64,000 nucleotides of DNA. Origin: Candidatus Methylobacter oryzae (lineage in GTDB: Bacteria > Pseudomonadota > Gammaproteobacteria > Methylococcales > Methylomonadaceae). The stretch spans positions 1 through 64,000 of the forward strand of contig NZ_RYFG02000109.1 of assembly GCF_003994235.2 (NCBI RefSeq). The letters are read 5' to 3'. Below, piece after piece: positions 1-7,184 of the stretch (position 1 is its first letter; each line of letters starts with the position of its first letter). Both the position numbers and the translations under genes were made by a program. The notes beneath the pieces were generated by a model. That model ran no database searches and was not told where the DNA came from. It saw only the letters and a list, made by a program, of their open reading frames with translations.

Positions 1-1
1 G

Positions 2-64
2 GTTATCGCCACGTTCATCACCGGCTTTATGCCGGGCAAAGACCAGCTCAATCCACAATATTAA
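2..64 (+). CDS. C-terminal end of a gene cut by the window edge
   Basis: An open frame enters from the left edge and stops at TAA 62-64, giving 20 residues that begin VIATFITGF and end in LNPQY. A hydrophobic stretch followed by a short polar tail could be the end of a membrane protein. Nothing in 20 residues allows a family call. It is listed because the frame is open to the edge and the next plausible gene lies downstream on the same strand. Confidence 0.35.
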   Translation, partial: VIATFITGFMPGKDQLNPQY

Positions 65-120
65 CCAGCGGTCAATGCGTAACTTCTATATTAATAAAAC
101 TGGCGTAATAGTGTTGGCGA

Positions 121-294
121 ATGAACAAGCGGCGTTTATTAGTTTCGGTCGTTTTGCTTTGCCCGACCTTGAATATATTGCGGATGAGCTTGAAGTCGTG
201 GGCAAGAGTTGGAACGAAGCATCAAAGACCGGCGTATTATGGTTATGCGCAGGCCCAACAAACGCCTGAATTAAAACCAGAGTTTGAACCTTAA
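121..294 (+). CDS. possible small hypothetical protein (57 aa)
   Basis: ATG at 121 opens a 57-codon frame ending at 294. The N-terminus is basic then hydrophobic (MNKRRLLVSVVLLC), like a signal or anchor segment, and the tail is Gln/Pro/Glu-rich (QAQQTPELKPEFEP). The ribosome-binding site is weak. An overlapping frame at 75-269 (64 aa, beginning MRNFYINK) is about equally open, so only one of the two, or neither, is likely to be real; a frameshift between them is also possible. I do not recognise a family. Confidence 0.25.
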   Translation: MNKRRLLVSVVLLCPTLNILRMSLKSWARVGTKHQRPAYYGYAQAQQTPELKPEFEP

Positions 295-357
295 AATAGA
301 TTGGAAAACGCTATTGAAAGTCCTATTCATTTTTACCAAATTAAACGGATTTAAAGC

Positions 358-852
358 ATGAAAGTTAATTTCATCAATCCGGTTCTTAAGTCAACGTTGA
401 TTGTGTTTTCGACGATGGCGCATATTGAACCCCAAGTTGGTTCTCCAGAGGTAAAAAAAAATTTACAGTCTGTTCAAGGGAAAAATATTACCGGTTTAAT
501 GGACATGGTTGGGGCAAAAGGAAAAGCATCCATTGCGTTAACTTTTTCTGAGTCTGCCATTTTACTGGTTGCAAAAAATATGATGCCTCCTGACAGCGTA
601 GGGACTGCCATTGACGGCATGGTGATTGACTTGGTTGGAGAGCTCGCCAATATGGTTCTCGGCGGCGCAAAAAGCGAGCTTGAAAATGAAGGTTATCTTT
701 TCAAATTATCGCTGCCAACAATTATCTTTGGAAGTGATTATTTGATCACCCATAAAACAAATACCCCCATCATTAGACTGCCCTTTACCATGCCTGTAGG
801 TGAGTTTTTCCTTGAGGCAGGTTACGAAGAAACCAACAGTCAAAAAGAATAA
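358..852 (+). CDS. CheX-like chemotaxis phosphatase
   Basis: 164-aa protein that reads as the CheX/CheC-type phosphatase fold. CheX proteins dephosphorylate CheY-like response regulators in the cytoplasm. The family's E-x-x-N catalytic signature is visible in the segment GELANMVLGGAK near residues 92-103, followed by the usual hydrophobic beta segment and a PxxxPF-type stretch near the C-terminus. The length suits a single CheX domain. The ATG at 358 is the first in frame and nothing upstream competes. No che or flagellar genes are nearby, so it may act on a stand-alone response regulator elsewhere. The fold assignment is family knowledge; the partner is unknown. Confidence 0.72.
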   Translation: MKVNFINPVLKSTLIVFSTMAHIEPQVGSPEVKKNLQSVQGKNITGLMDMVGAKGKASIALTFSESAILLVAKNMMPPDSVGTAIDGMVIDLVGELANMVLGGAKSELENEGYLFKLSLPTIIFGSDYLITHKTNTPIIRLPFTMPVGEFFLEAGYEETNSQKE

Positions 853-1246
853 AGGGCATATTGGCAGGCATCGCGCCTCCAAACGGGACTGGATTTGCAA
901 GCTTGTCCCTAACCTTTGTTTTCCCTCCACACTGATACACAAGCTACCCCCGTTTTCAAGCATTTTTGCGATGTTTGAGCAAGGCAACGCAGCTCGTTCG
1001 GCTTATAAGCAAATAGTCTGGATGGAACTTACGGATTCAGGGCTTCGAGGCGTTGATCAGCCTGCATTCCGCTACGCTGCATACGGGCTACGTTAATCAT
1101 ATGCTTTCCCCGAATGATACCGTGGTTCTATTAGACTACAATAGACAACCGATTTATTCGATAAAATCGATAAAACCGATTGACAGTTGTTGTCTTTGAG
1201 TTTTAAATCTCCGCTGACGTCTTTAACTAAAGGGTGGGGAAATACA
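853..1246. other. intergenic stretch with a degenerate palindromic repeat
   Basis: No convincing gene. Positions 1061-1092 hold a C/G-rich word (CCTGCATTCCGCTACGC continuing to GGGCTACG) with imperfect dyad symmetry, resembling the short palindromic repeats common between bacterial genes. Positions 1153-1186 carry iterated CGATaaaa words (ttcgataaaatcgataaaaccg) just upstream of the next gene, which could be promoter or regulator-binding sequence. Open frames here are short and lack ribosome-binding sites. Confidence 0.4.
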
Positions 1247-1534
1247 ATGATGAACAACACATTGATTACCAGAATCATGGGGATATCCAAATCCGCCATA
1301 GCAGACGTAAAGTTTAATTATCCCAGTCAATTGAAATATGCTAAATCGCCGGAAGGCGGAATTATGATTACAGGCGACAGCAGCACACTTGCCGACGTTT
1401 TAGCATGGCTCGAAGACAATCATCATATGCATAGTGTTCGGAGACTCGGCAGTCTGGAATTTTGCGAACGCTTGCTTTTGGCGTTACGGGCAGGCCAGTT
1501 TTTAACCTGCCATGCCAATGAGTTGCAACAGTAG
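1247..1534 (+). CDS. hypothetical protein (95 aa)
   Basis: The start was placed at ATG 1247 because AGGGTGGGGA lies just upstream as a ribosome-binding site; a longer reading frame to 1187 would begin without one. The 95-aa product starts MMNNTLITRIMGISKSAI and has a soluble, mixed alpha/beta composition with no membrane segment or signal peptide. It contains an acidic-His patch (WLEDNHHMHSVRRLGS) near residues 56-71. I do not recognise the family. It stands alone, upstream of the bacteriohemerythrin gene. Confidence 0.5.
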   Translation: MMNNTLITRIMGISKSAIADVKFNYPSQLKYAKSPEGGIMITGDSSTLADVLAWLEDNHHMHSVRRLGSLEFCERLLLALRAGQFLTCHANELQQ

Positions 1535-1643
1535 GAAAAAATGGACCCAAGCTTTGAGGTTTTGTATTGTGCGGTTTTTTCAAACAAACTTGATTAGGCA
1601 CAGTGCAAGGCCTCCTTTTTTCTTATAAATTGATGTTACGCAC

Positions 1644-1666
1644 TGTCCACGAAAAGCACGAAAAAT
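1644..1666 (+). repeat. solo end of the CACGAAA-type MITE-like repeat
   Basis: TGTCCACGAAAAGCACGAAA followed by AAT matches the ends of the inverted-repeat elements at 52140 and 56021. Here only one end is present and it runs directly into the ATG of the bacteriohemerythrin gene at 1667, so the repeat is the immediate 5' leader of that gene and replaces any purine-rich Shine-Dalgarno sequence. Confidence 0.7.
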
Positions 1667-2074
1667 ATGTCTTTAATTACCTGGAACGACCAACTTACAG
1701 TTGGAGTGGAAGAAATCGACCAACAACATCAAAAGCTTGTCCAGCTTATTAATGGTTTGCATAACCATATGCTGGCCGGCGATGCCAGCGAGATAATGAA
1801 TAAGGTTCTCGATAGGGTTATCGAATATACGGGCTTTCATTTTCAAACCGAAGAGCAATTAATGCTGGAGTATGATTATCCGGACTCGGAAACTCATCGG
1901 CAGGAGCACAAAGATCTTGTGAATACCGCAGTCGATTTGCAGAAAAAACTGAAAAGCGGGCACGCTCACATCACCATGGAAACCATGCATTTTTTACAAG
2001 ATTGGCTGCAACATCATATTCTCGGGTCAGACAAGAAATTTGCCGGGCATCTTAGAGCCAAGGGGCTTAAATAA
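1667..2074 (+). CDS. bacteriohemerythrin
   Basis: 135-aa single-domain hemerythrin, a cytoplasmic O2-binding protein with a non-heme di-iron site. The full ligand set is visible: His21, His58, Glu62, His77, His81, His117 and Asp122, in the standard H...HxxxE...HxxxH...HxxxxD arrangement. The length is normal for the bacterial family. In methanotrophs bacteriohemerythrin is abundant and has been proposed to carry O2 to particulate methane monooxygenase; that role here is inferred from the organism, not the locus. The ATG at 1667 follows a repeat end rather than a typical ribosome-binding site. A strong hairpin follows the gene. Confidence 0.93.
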   Translation: MSLITWNDQLTVGVEEIDQQHQKLVQLINGLHNHMLAGDASEIMNKVLDRVIEYTGFHFQTEEQLMLEYDYPDSETHRQEHKDLVNTAVDLQKKLKSGHAHITMETMHFLQDWLQHHILGSDKKFAGHLRAKGLK

Positions 2075-2094
2075 ATATAAACACTCCTGCATGA

Positions 2095-2127
2095 TGTATT
2101 GGGTTGCAGAAAATGCAACCCAATACA
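2095..2127. terminator. strong hairpin between convergent genes
   Basis: Perfect 14-bp stem (TGTATTGGGTTGCA pairing with TGCAACCCAATACA) around a GAAAA loop. It lies 20 bp after the bacteriohemerythrin stop and before the stop of the convergent cytochrome gene. The following T-tract is weak, so it may act as a bidirectional terminator or mRNA 3'-end stabiliser. Confidence 0.65.
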
Positions 2128-2211
2128 ATTGCTTGCAAAAGCAGTGCGCCATTTTTCAAAATCAAAGTAACCGTTCCGGCAAGAACCCTCGCGGTTCTGT
2201 TCGGCGGGGAA

Positions 2212-2898
2212 TTATTGTGCTCCGGGGACGGTGTTATAACTGTTCAAGATGAACAAAAATGGATTGGAGTTTGGCACCAACGTCAATTCGGCACTGACTT
2301 GATTTTGGCTAGCGCCATTTTGCATCAGCTGAACAACAGGAATAGTCATTTGCCCGGTTGTCGGGAAAAAATTCGCAGCATTTCCCGAAGAGTCTGTGGT
2401 TGGTTGGGCGGTCTCCAACACAAAGCCAATGCCTGTCGGGCTGCTGTTGATGGTGTTTAGTCTAAGCGTAGCGTTGTACGTTTGACTGCCGACATTAACG
2501 ACAGGCAATGTCAGCATGTTATTGTCGTAGGAATAATTGGCAATGCCCGAGGTAGTGGCTGCTCTTGGGTAGCCATTTCTTTGCCAAGCGAGCATGGCCG
2601 CACTCTGCTCCTGGTTAAGTACAGGGATACCGTCGTTAAAAGAGGGCATGGGGTCTGTCGCTCTTGCGACAGCGCGAGCGGCATTCTGTAATGTTGCTTC
2701 ATAAGTATCCCAGTTAAATGAATCCGGGGCGCCGTTTCGAGCCGAACCGGCCAGGTTGGACGAATGGCAGCCCAAGCAATGAGGGACGAATATTTGCTCG
2801 CGAATGCCGTTCGCACCTTCGTAAAAGGGGTCGGTAGCGAAAGCATTACCGGCGGTGAAAAAAAGAGATAATATGACTAACGTGCTTTTTGTATTCAT
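2212..2898 (-). CDS. periplasmic c-type cytochrome with C-terminal beta domain
   Basis: 228-aa exported protein. A Sec signal peptide spans residues 1 to about 21 (cleavage near AFA-TDP). One haem c site, CLGCH, is at residues 41-45, and a candidate distal Met ligand is Met84 in TDPMPSF. The cytochrome domain ends near residue 105; the remaining 120 or so residues are Ser/Thr/Asn-rich and look like a beta-sandwich or substrate-contact domain with no motif I can name. A monohaem cytochrome plus beta domain suggests an electron-transfer partner of a periplasmic oxidoreductase, but no such enzyme is adjacent. It is transcribed alone. Confidence 0.75.
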   Translation of the reverse strand: MNTKSTLVILSLFFTAGNAFATDPFYEGANGIREQIFVPHCLGCHSSNLAGSARNGAPDSFNWDTYEATLQNAARAVARATDPMPSFNDGIPVLNQEQSAAMLAWQRNGYPRAATTSGIANYSYDNNMLTLPVVNVGSQTYNATLRLNTINSSPTGIGFVLETAQPTTDSSGNAANFFPTTGQMTIPVVQLMQNGASQNQVSAELTLVPNSNPFLFILNSYNTVPGAQ

Positions 2899-2998
2899 TA
2901 AAGTGTTCCTTTTATATGTATACGGGAATTAAGGACGTTTCTAAATATCAGTTTTTTCATAAAATAAATTACACAAGTGATTGCGTTGATAGTGCTCC

Positions 2999-3056
2999 TT
3001 TATACCCGGAGGGCATAAGTTTCGTTTGAGCAGGCAAGCTGCTCAACTCAGCTTTA
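2999..3056 (+). repeat. 56-bp palindromic repeat, copy 1
   Basis: Unit reading ATACCCGGAGGGCATAAG, then a TTTGAGCAGGCAAGCTGCTC core, then AACTCAGCTTTAA. The core GAGCAG...CTGCTC forms a hairpin. It matches the copies at 3387, 7019-7184, 51148 and 52069 with few differences. Confidence 0.85.
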
Positions 3057-3386
3057 ATTCAAGTTATATGGCATAAAATGGATTTATGATGGTGAGGGCA
3101 ATTCGGCAGTAATCGTAAAAATTCCGTCCTGGAATGTTGTTCTCAGCCGAAATGATCGGCTAATGCTGTTTTGTTACCGCCTTCCAATTCCATAGACCTC
3201 GTTCAGCTCAGACAATACAGGAAAATTCCCTGTAAATTCATTATGCTAGAAAAGCAGCATTGTTCAATACGTATGATTACCTTAGTTAAACCTCATGCTG
3301 CTGAAATTATCTAATACGGGAGGCGGGGACTTGCATTTGATCAAGATGTGTCGTGTTCAGGAGCGGATTCGGGCGATAATGCCTTT

Positions 3387-3444
3387 TTAAACCCAGAGGG
3401 CATAAGTAGGGTTTGAGCAGACAAGCTGCTCAACTCAGCTTTAT
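3387..3444 (+). repeat. 56-bp palindromic repeat, copy 2
   Basis: Same unit as copy 1, with GGGCATAAGTAGGG in place of GGGCATAAGTTTCG and core GAGCAGACAAGCTGCTC. It ends about 40 bp before the start codon of the corrinoid adenosyltransferase gene, so it lies in that gene's leader or promoter. Confidence 0.85.
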
Positions 3445-3483
3445 ATAAAACAGGTGTGTTTCAAATTTAAGGAATAAGCTTTT

Positions 3484-4020
3484 ATGAAATCCAGAGATAG
3501 ACGCCGGGGCTTGGTTTTAGTCAATACCGGTTCGGGCAAGGGGAAATCTTCCAGCGCGTTGGGCATGGTTTTTCGTGCCGCCGGTTGGAATATGAAGGTC
3601 TGCGTGATCCAATATATTAAAGGACAATGGCAAACCGGCGAACAAAAAGCCGCCGAACGCTTTGAGAATATCGAATGGCATGCGCTGGGCGACGGATTTA
3701 CTTGGGATACCAAGAATCCCGAGCAGGATATTAAAACCAGCCGGGAAATTTGGGAGTTCAGTAAAGCTAAGATTCTGTCTGAAGAATTCGATCTGGTGTT
3801 GCTGGATGAGATCAATTACTGTTGTGGCTATAATTGGATCTCCGGCCGGGAAATAGCCGATTTTATCCGCAATGAAAAGCCTGCCTGGATGCATTTAGTT
3901 TTGACCGGTCGCAATGCAGCCTCCGAAGTCATGGAAATTGCCGATACCGTTACCGAGATGACGAAGATAAAGCACGCTTATGAGCAGGGCATCAAGGCTG
4001 AGCAAGGGATTGAGTTTTAA
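3484..4020 (+). CDS. cobO: ATP:cob(I)alamin adenosyltransferase (CobA/BtuR/CobO type)
   Basis: 178-aa cytoplasmic enzyme that transfers the adenosyl group of ATP to cob(I)alamin or corrinoid precursors. The family P-loop NTGSGKGKSSSALG is at residues 14-27, followed by VCVIQYIKGQW and the acidic DLVLLDEINYCCGYNW segment, and VLTGRNA near residue 140, all standard for the CobA/CobO family. Length is slightly shorter than E. coli BtuR at the N-terminus, which is common. AAGGAATAAGCTTTT precedes the ATG. No other cobalamin gene is next to it, so it may work in B12 salvage. Confidence 0.93.
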   Translation: MKSRDRRRGLVLVNTGSGKGKSSSALGMVFRAAGWNMKVCVIQYIKGQWQTGEQKAAERFENIEWHALGDGFTWDTKNPEQDIKTSREIWEFSKAKILSEEFDLVLLDEINYCCGYNWISGREIADFIRNEKPAWMHLVLTGRNAASEVMEIADTVTEMTKIKHAYEQGIKAEQGIEF

Positions 4021-4155
4021 TATTGATCGATAAGAACAGGAATTGGGACTGGTATGTTATAAGTTGCCGGGCGACAGGCGGCTATAGAATTTTAAGGTAA
4101 ATACGCCGGGCAAGCTGTAGAATGCCGGGGGATTATCACAACGAGGAGAAGAAAA

Positions 4156-4527
4156 ATGTCAGAAGTACAAAAAATTATGATAGCGGTTGCTTCAGTTTTT
4201 ATAATGGGTTTTATTCTGGTTGGCCTAAGCAAAGAAGAGCAGACGCCAGAGCAAATGGAAGCGGCGGCAAAGATTAGAGGCATGGCGGCAATGCAAGCGA
4301 TGGCAAACAACAAATGTCCTCAGAAAATCAAGGAAGTAACCGGAGAGCAAGTGTTTCTCACTTCTGAAACCGAGAGCGATAAAGAGACTTACCTGACGTT
4401 GAAATGGGTAGGCGAAAACGCGAATAACGGCGGCTTCAAACATGCATCGTGCACGCTGCATGCTGCGTTGGGCGGGATTTCCGAACTGATTATTGATGAT
4501 AAGGTCATCATAAAGAAAAAAATATAG
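4156..4527 (+). CDS. hypothetical membrane-anchored protein (123 aa)
   Basis: A single N-terminal hydrophobic segment (about residues 7-24, IMIAVASVFIMGFILVGL) is followed by a Met/Ala/Glu-rich helix and a small domain with two cysteines (NNKCPQK near residue 54 and ASCTLHA near residue 98) that could form a disulphide if the domain is periplasmic. ACGAGGAGAAGAAAA is a good ribosome-binding site. I do not recognise the family; it may be a small inner-membrane protein with a periplasmic sensor-like domain. It stands alone. Confidence 0.6.
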   Translation: MSEVQKIMIAVASVFIMGFILVGLSKEEQTPEQMEAAAKIRGMAAMQAMANNKCPQKIKEVTGEQVFLTSETESDKETYLTLKWVGENANNGGFKHASCTLHAALGGISELIIDDKVIIKKKI

Positions 4528-4680
4528 GTTAATGGAATTCCGGTTGGATCGGCCATTTTGATGCGCTTCGTTTATCCAACCGGAAAACAGCTTTAGAACT
4601 TGGACACCACAAAACTCGTATCCCGTAGTCTACATTGATGTAGCCGGGGTTAAGATAACAAAGAAGAAATTTTTATTTTT

Positions 4681-5019
4681 ATGACAAAAACAGTGATTAG
4701 AGGAGTTTTAAAAACATGGAAAGAAGATCGGGGGTTTGGTTTTATTAGCCCTGATGGTGGTGGAAAAGATATTTTTATACATATCTCTGCGCTCAAGGGA
4801 GCGAGTCGCCGCCCGGTAACCGGCGATATTATTTATTACCAGCCTGCAAGAGATAATCAAGGAAAGTTCAAAGCGGTTAATGCGCGTATTGAAGGCGTAG
4901 AAATTATCGAAGAAAAAGCCGCCCCGGCCTTTTTTAAGACCAAAGAGAGCATTGTTCTGATAGCGCTAGCCTTAGTCGCTATTGCTGCTGCGGTTGTCGC
5001 ACTCAATTTGGCGCCTTAA
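4681..5019 (+). CDS. cold-shock domain protein with C-terminal membrane segment
   Basis: 112 aa. Residues 4-70 are a cold-shock (OB-fold) nucleic-acid-binding domain: GVLKTWKEDRGFGFISPDGG carries RNP1-like aromatic residues and DIFIHISAL is RNP2. Residues 88-110 are one hydrophobic helix (IVLIALALVAIAAAVVALNL). The known relatives fuse a cold-shock domain to a DUF1294 multi-helix membrane domain; here only one helix remains, so this is a shortened version or a distinct architecture. It would tether an RNA-binding domain to the inner membrane. A hairpin follows the gene. Confidence 0.8.
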   Translation: MTKTVIRGVLKTWKEDRGFGFISPDGGGKDIFIHISALKGASRRPVTGDIIYYQPARDNQGKFKAVNARIEGVEIIEEKAAPAFFKTKESIVLIALALVAIAAAVVALNLAP

Positions 5020-5031
5020 TCGTAGAAAATT

Positions 5032-5074
5032 ATTTACCAGCCGACGACGATAGGCGGCGTATCGGCTGGTAAAT
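5032..5074. terminator. hairpin after the cold-shock gene
   Basis: 13-bp perfect stem (ATTTACCAGCCGA with TCGGCTGGTAAAT) around a 17-nt loop, 13 bp after the stop codon at 5019. There is no long T-tract, so it is a candidate terminator or 3' stabiliser. Confidence 0.5.
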
Positions 5075-5142
5075 TATCGTTAATTACACGGCAGCTAATG
5101 AACGGTACTAATCCACTTAAACTATAAATTAAGGATTTGTAA

Positions 5143-6198
5143 ATGACCGATTCACAAAAATGGTTGGCCTTGGTTTTTATCTCGGGTTTAGCCTGGCTGG
5201 TTTATCTGTTGGCGCCGGTGTTGATGCCGTTTGCATTTGCCGCGATGCTGGCTTATTTAGGCGATCCGTTGACCGACAGATTGGAAACGTATCAATTATC
5301 CAGGACCAAGGCCGTGCTGGTGGTTTTCTCCGGGATGACGCTGGTTTTTGTATTGTTTTTATTGCTGTTTGTCCCTCTTTTGGAATACCAGGTCGAGCAT
5401 TTTGTCGGCAGTCTGCCCGCCTATGTGACGTGGCTGAACGAGACCGTCATACCTTGGACGCAGCGTCGATTTCATCTAGGCATCAGGCCGATTAACCTCA
5501 ACCAAATCATTAATCTTGTTAAGAGCCACTGGGAACAGGCCGGCGGTATTGCCGCGTCTATCATGAGTTCGGTTTCCCATTCCGGCGGGGTCATAGCCGA
5601 ATGGATGATGAATCTGCTGTTAATTCCTGTCGTTACTTTTTATTTATTGCGCGATTGGGATGAACTGATCGTCAAAATCCATGATTTATTGCCCCGGCGC
5701 GTGACTTCTACCGCGTCCAAGCTGGCGCGAGAAGTCGATACCGTGTTGTCTGCATTCGTTAGAGGCCAGCTCTACGTGATGTTGGCCCTGGGTTGTATTT
5801 ACAGTATCGGGCTGTGGATGACCGGCCTCGATTTGGCGTTGCTAATAGGCATGTTGGCCGGCCTGGTCAGTTTCGTGCCTTATCTGGGCTCGATTGTCGG
5901 CATCGTTACGGCCTGTATAGCCACCTTGGTGCAATTTCACGACCTGATAGAACTGGTGCCGGTCGCCATCGTTTTTATCGTTGGGCAATCCCTCGAAGGC
6001 ATGGTGTTAACGCCGATGCTGGTAGGCGATAAAATCGGTTTGCATCCGGTTGCGGTGATGTTTGCGGTATTGGCCGGCGGCCAGCTATTCGGTTTTCTAG
6101 GCATTTTGCTGGCATTGCCTGTCGCTTCGGTCATTATGGTGCTGCTGCGGCATGTGCATGATATATACCGGTACAGCGATTTTTACGGCCGCGAATGA
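5143..6198 (+). CDS. AI-2E family permease (PerM/YdiK type)
   Basis: 351-aa polytopic inner-membrane protein of the AI-2E transporter (UPF0118) family. Hydrophobic segments near residues 8-36 and 60-84 are followed by a soluble periplasmic or amphipathic stretch and then the conserved C-terminal membrane block with VSFVPYLGSIVGIV and GDKIGLHPVAVMFAVLAGGQLFGFLG, the family's most conserved motifs. Members have been linked to autoinducer-2 export or Na+/H+ antiport; the substrate cannot be read from the sequence. The stop overlaps the start of the next gene by 4 nt (ATGA), so the two are translationally coupled. Confidence 0.88.
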   Translation: MTDSQKWLALVFISGLAWLVYLLAPVLMPFAFAAMLAYLGDPLTDRLETYQLSRTKAVLVVFSGMTLVFVLFLLLFVPLLEYQVEHFVGSLPAYVTWLNETVIPWTQRRFHLGIRPINLNQIINLVKSHWEQAGGIAASIMSSVSHSGGVIAEWMMNLLLIPVVTFYLLRDWDELIVKIHDLLPRRVTSTASKLAREVDTVLSAFVRGQLYVMLALGCIYSIGLWMTGLDLALLIGMLAGLVSFVPYLGSIVGIVTACIATLVQFHDLIELVPVAIVFIVGQSLEGMVLTPMLVGDKIGLHPVAVMFAVLAGGQLFGFLGILLALPVASVIMVLLRHVHDIYRYSDFYGRE

Positions 6199-6983
6199 GA
6201 TTTACGCCGGTCGTTTTTACGCTCTGTTTTGCGTATTTGCTTGGCTCTGTCTGTTGGGCTAGCGATGAAAAGCGGGAAGCCGATTTTGCCGATGGCATCG
6301 GCAAGACGTTGACTGTCGGCAAGACGGTTTGGCTGGAGTCAGAAGGAAGAAAGTTTCTCGGTCTTTATACGGAAACTGAAAAAGTGTCCGGCAATGGCGC
6401 TGCAATTATTCTGCACGATATCGATGGACATCCCGACCAGCAGCAACTGGTCAATCGTTTAAGAGTCCTTTTACCCGAACATAACTGGTCAACACTGTCG
6501 CTGCAAATGCCGCTTAGGGAGGCCGGCGCTGAACAGGAAGAATATTACGCTTTGCTTCCTGAGGCGGCGGCGCGGATTCAGGCGGGAATTAGTTATGTCA
6601 ACGGCAATGGCGCAACCAATGTCGTAGTGATCGGTTATGGTATCGGCGGCTTGATGGGCATTTACGCGCTGTCTGAGCGAGGGGCTAATATCAAAGCATT
6701 GGTAGCCATTAGCTTGCCGGTGCCGGCGACTGACAACAAAATGGCGCAAACACTCGATTTCATCAAGAAGATCAAGATTCCGATGCTGGATATTTACGGC
6801 TCACTGGACATAGCCGATGTGGCTGGAAGCGCCAGGGAGCGGCGTTTGGCGGCAAAAGAAAATAGCGGTTACCGGCAGGTTAAAATCGATGATGAAGGCC
6901 ATGCTTATTTGCACGATGAAGGGCTGTTGGTTAAGCGCGTCTACAGCTGGTTAGGGGCGGTCGCTGCCGCTGCCGCTCAATAA
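6195..6983 (+). CDS. DUF3530 family exported alpha/beta-hydrolase-like protein
   Basis: 262 aa with a signal peptide (residues 1 to about 22, ending VCWA-SDEK). The AIILHDIDGHPD and STLSLQMPL segments are typical of DUF3530. The fold looks like an alpha/beta hydrolase, and GSLDIADV and DDEGHAYL are where the acid and histidine of a triad would sit. The nucleophile elbow, however, reads VIGYGIGG, with Gly where Ser is expected, so classical esterase activity is doubtful. Coupled to the AI-2E permease by a 4-nt overlap. Three palindromic repeats follow. Confidence 0.75.
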   Translation: MRFTPVVFTLCFAYLLGSVCWASDEKREADFADGIGKTLTVGKTVWLESEGRKFLGLYTETEKVSGNGAAIILHDIDGHPDQQQLVNRLRVLLPEHNWSTLSLQMPLREAGAEQEEYYALLPEAAARIQAGISYVNGNGATNVVVIGYGIGGLMGIYALSERGANIKALVAISLPVPATDNKMAQTLDFIKKIKIPMLDIYGSLDIADVAGSARERRLAAKENSGYRQVKIDDEGHAYLHDEGLLVKRVYSWLGAVAAAAAQ

Positions 6984-7018
6984 TTGATCGAGGTCGAGAT
7001 CCTCGGTTAATCAAGACC

Positions 7019-7184
7019 TTATACCCAGAGGGCATAAGTAGGGTTTGAGCAGGCAAGCTGCTCAACTCAGCTTTATAGCCAAAGGCCATAAGTTTCGTTT
7101 GAGCAGGCGGGCTGCTCAACTCAGCTTTATACTCAAAGGGCATAAGTTTCGTTTGAGCAGACAAGCTGCTCAACTCAGCTTTAT
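7019..7184 (+). repeat. three tandem copies of the 56-bp palindromic repeat (copies 3-5)
   Basis: Units at about 7019-7076, 7077-7131 and 7131-7184, head to tail in the same orientation, with hairpin cores GAGCAGGCAAGCTGCTC, GAGCAGGCGGGCTGCTC and GAGCAGACAAGCTGCTC. The compensatory changes keep the stem. The array fills the whole space between two convergent genes, and the last unit supplies the TTA (7181-7183) that is the stop codon of the minus-strand acyltransferase. Confidence 0.9.

Larger units (their letters stand above)
2899..3483. other. gene-free stretch holding two palindromic repeat copies
   Basis: 585 bp without a supportable gene. It contains two copies of the 56-bp palindromic repeat (2999-3056 and 3387-3444) and a short dyad (AGCCGAAATGATCGGCT, 3148-3164). 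The promoters of the upstream cytochrome gene (leftwards) and of cobO (rightwards) should lie here. I looked for a cobalamin riboswitch before cobO and did not see a B12 box. Confidence 0.5.

Noticed and set aside
3056-3483. Cobalamin riboswitch before cobO
   Set aside because: No B12-box or long conserved helical domain could be found; the space is taken by palindromic repeats.
6931-7173. 80-codon minus-strand frame through the tandem palindromic repeats
   Set aside because: It is the repeat unit read three times (AELSS-x-AQTKLMPxGYK); no start signal. It is useful only because the same peptide is translated in the fusion protein.
2999-7184. CRISPR array
   Set aside because: The repeat copies are adjacent or far apart without regular unique spacers, and no cas genes are present.
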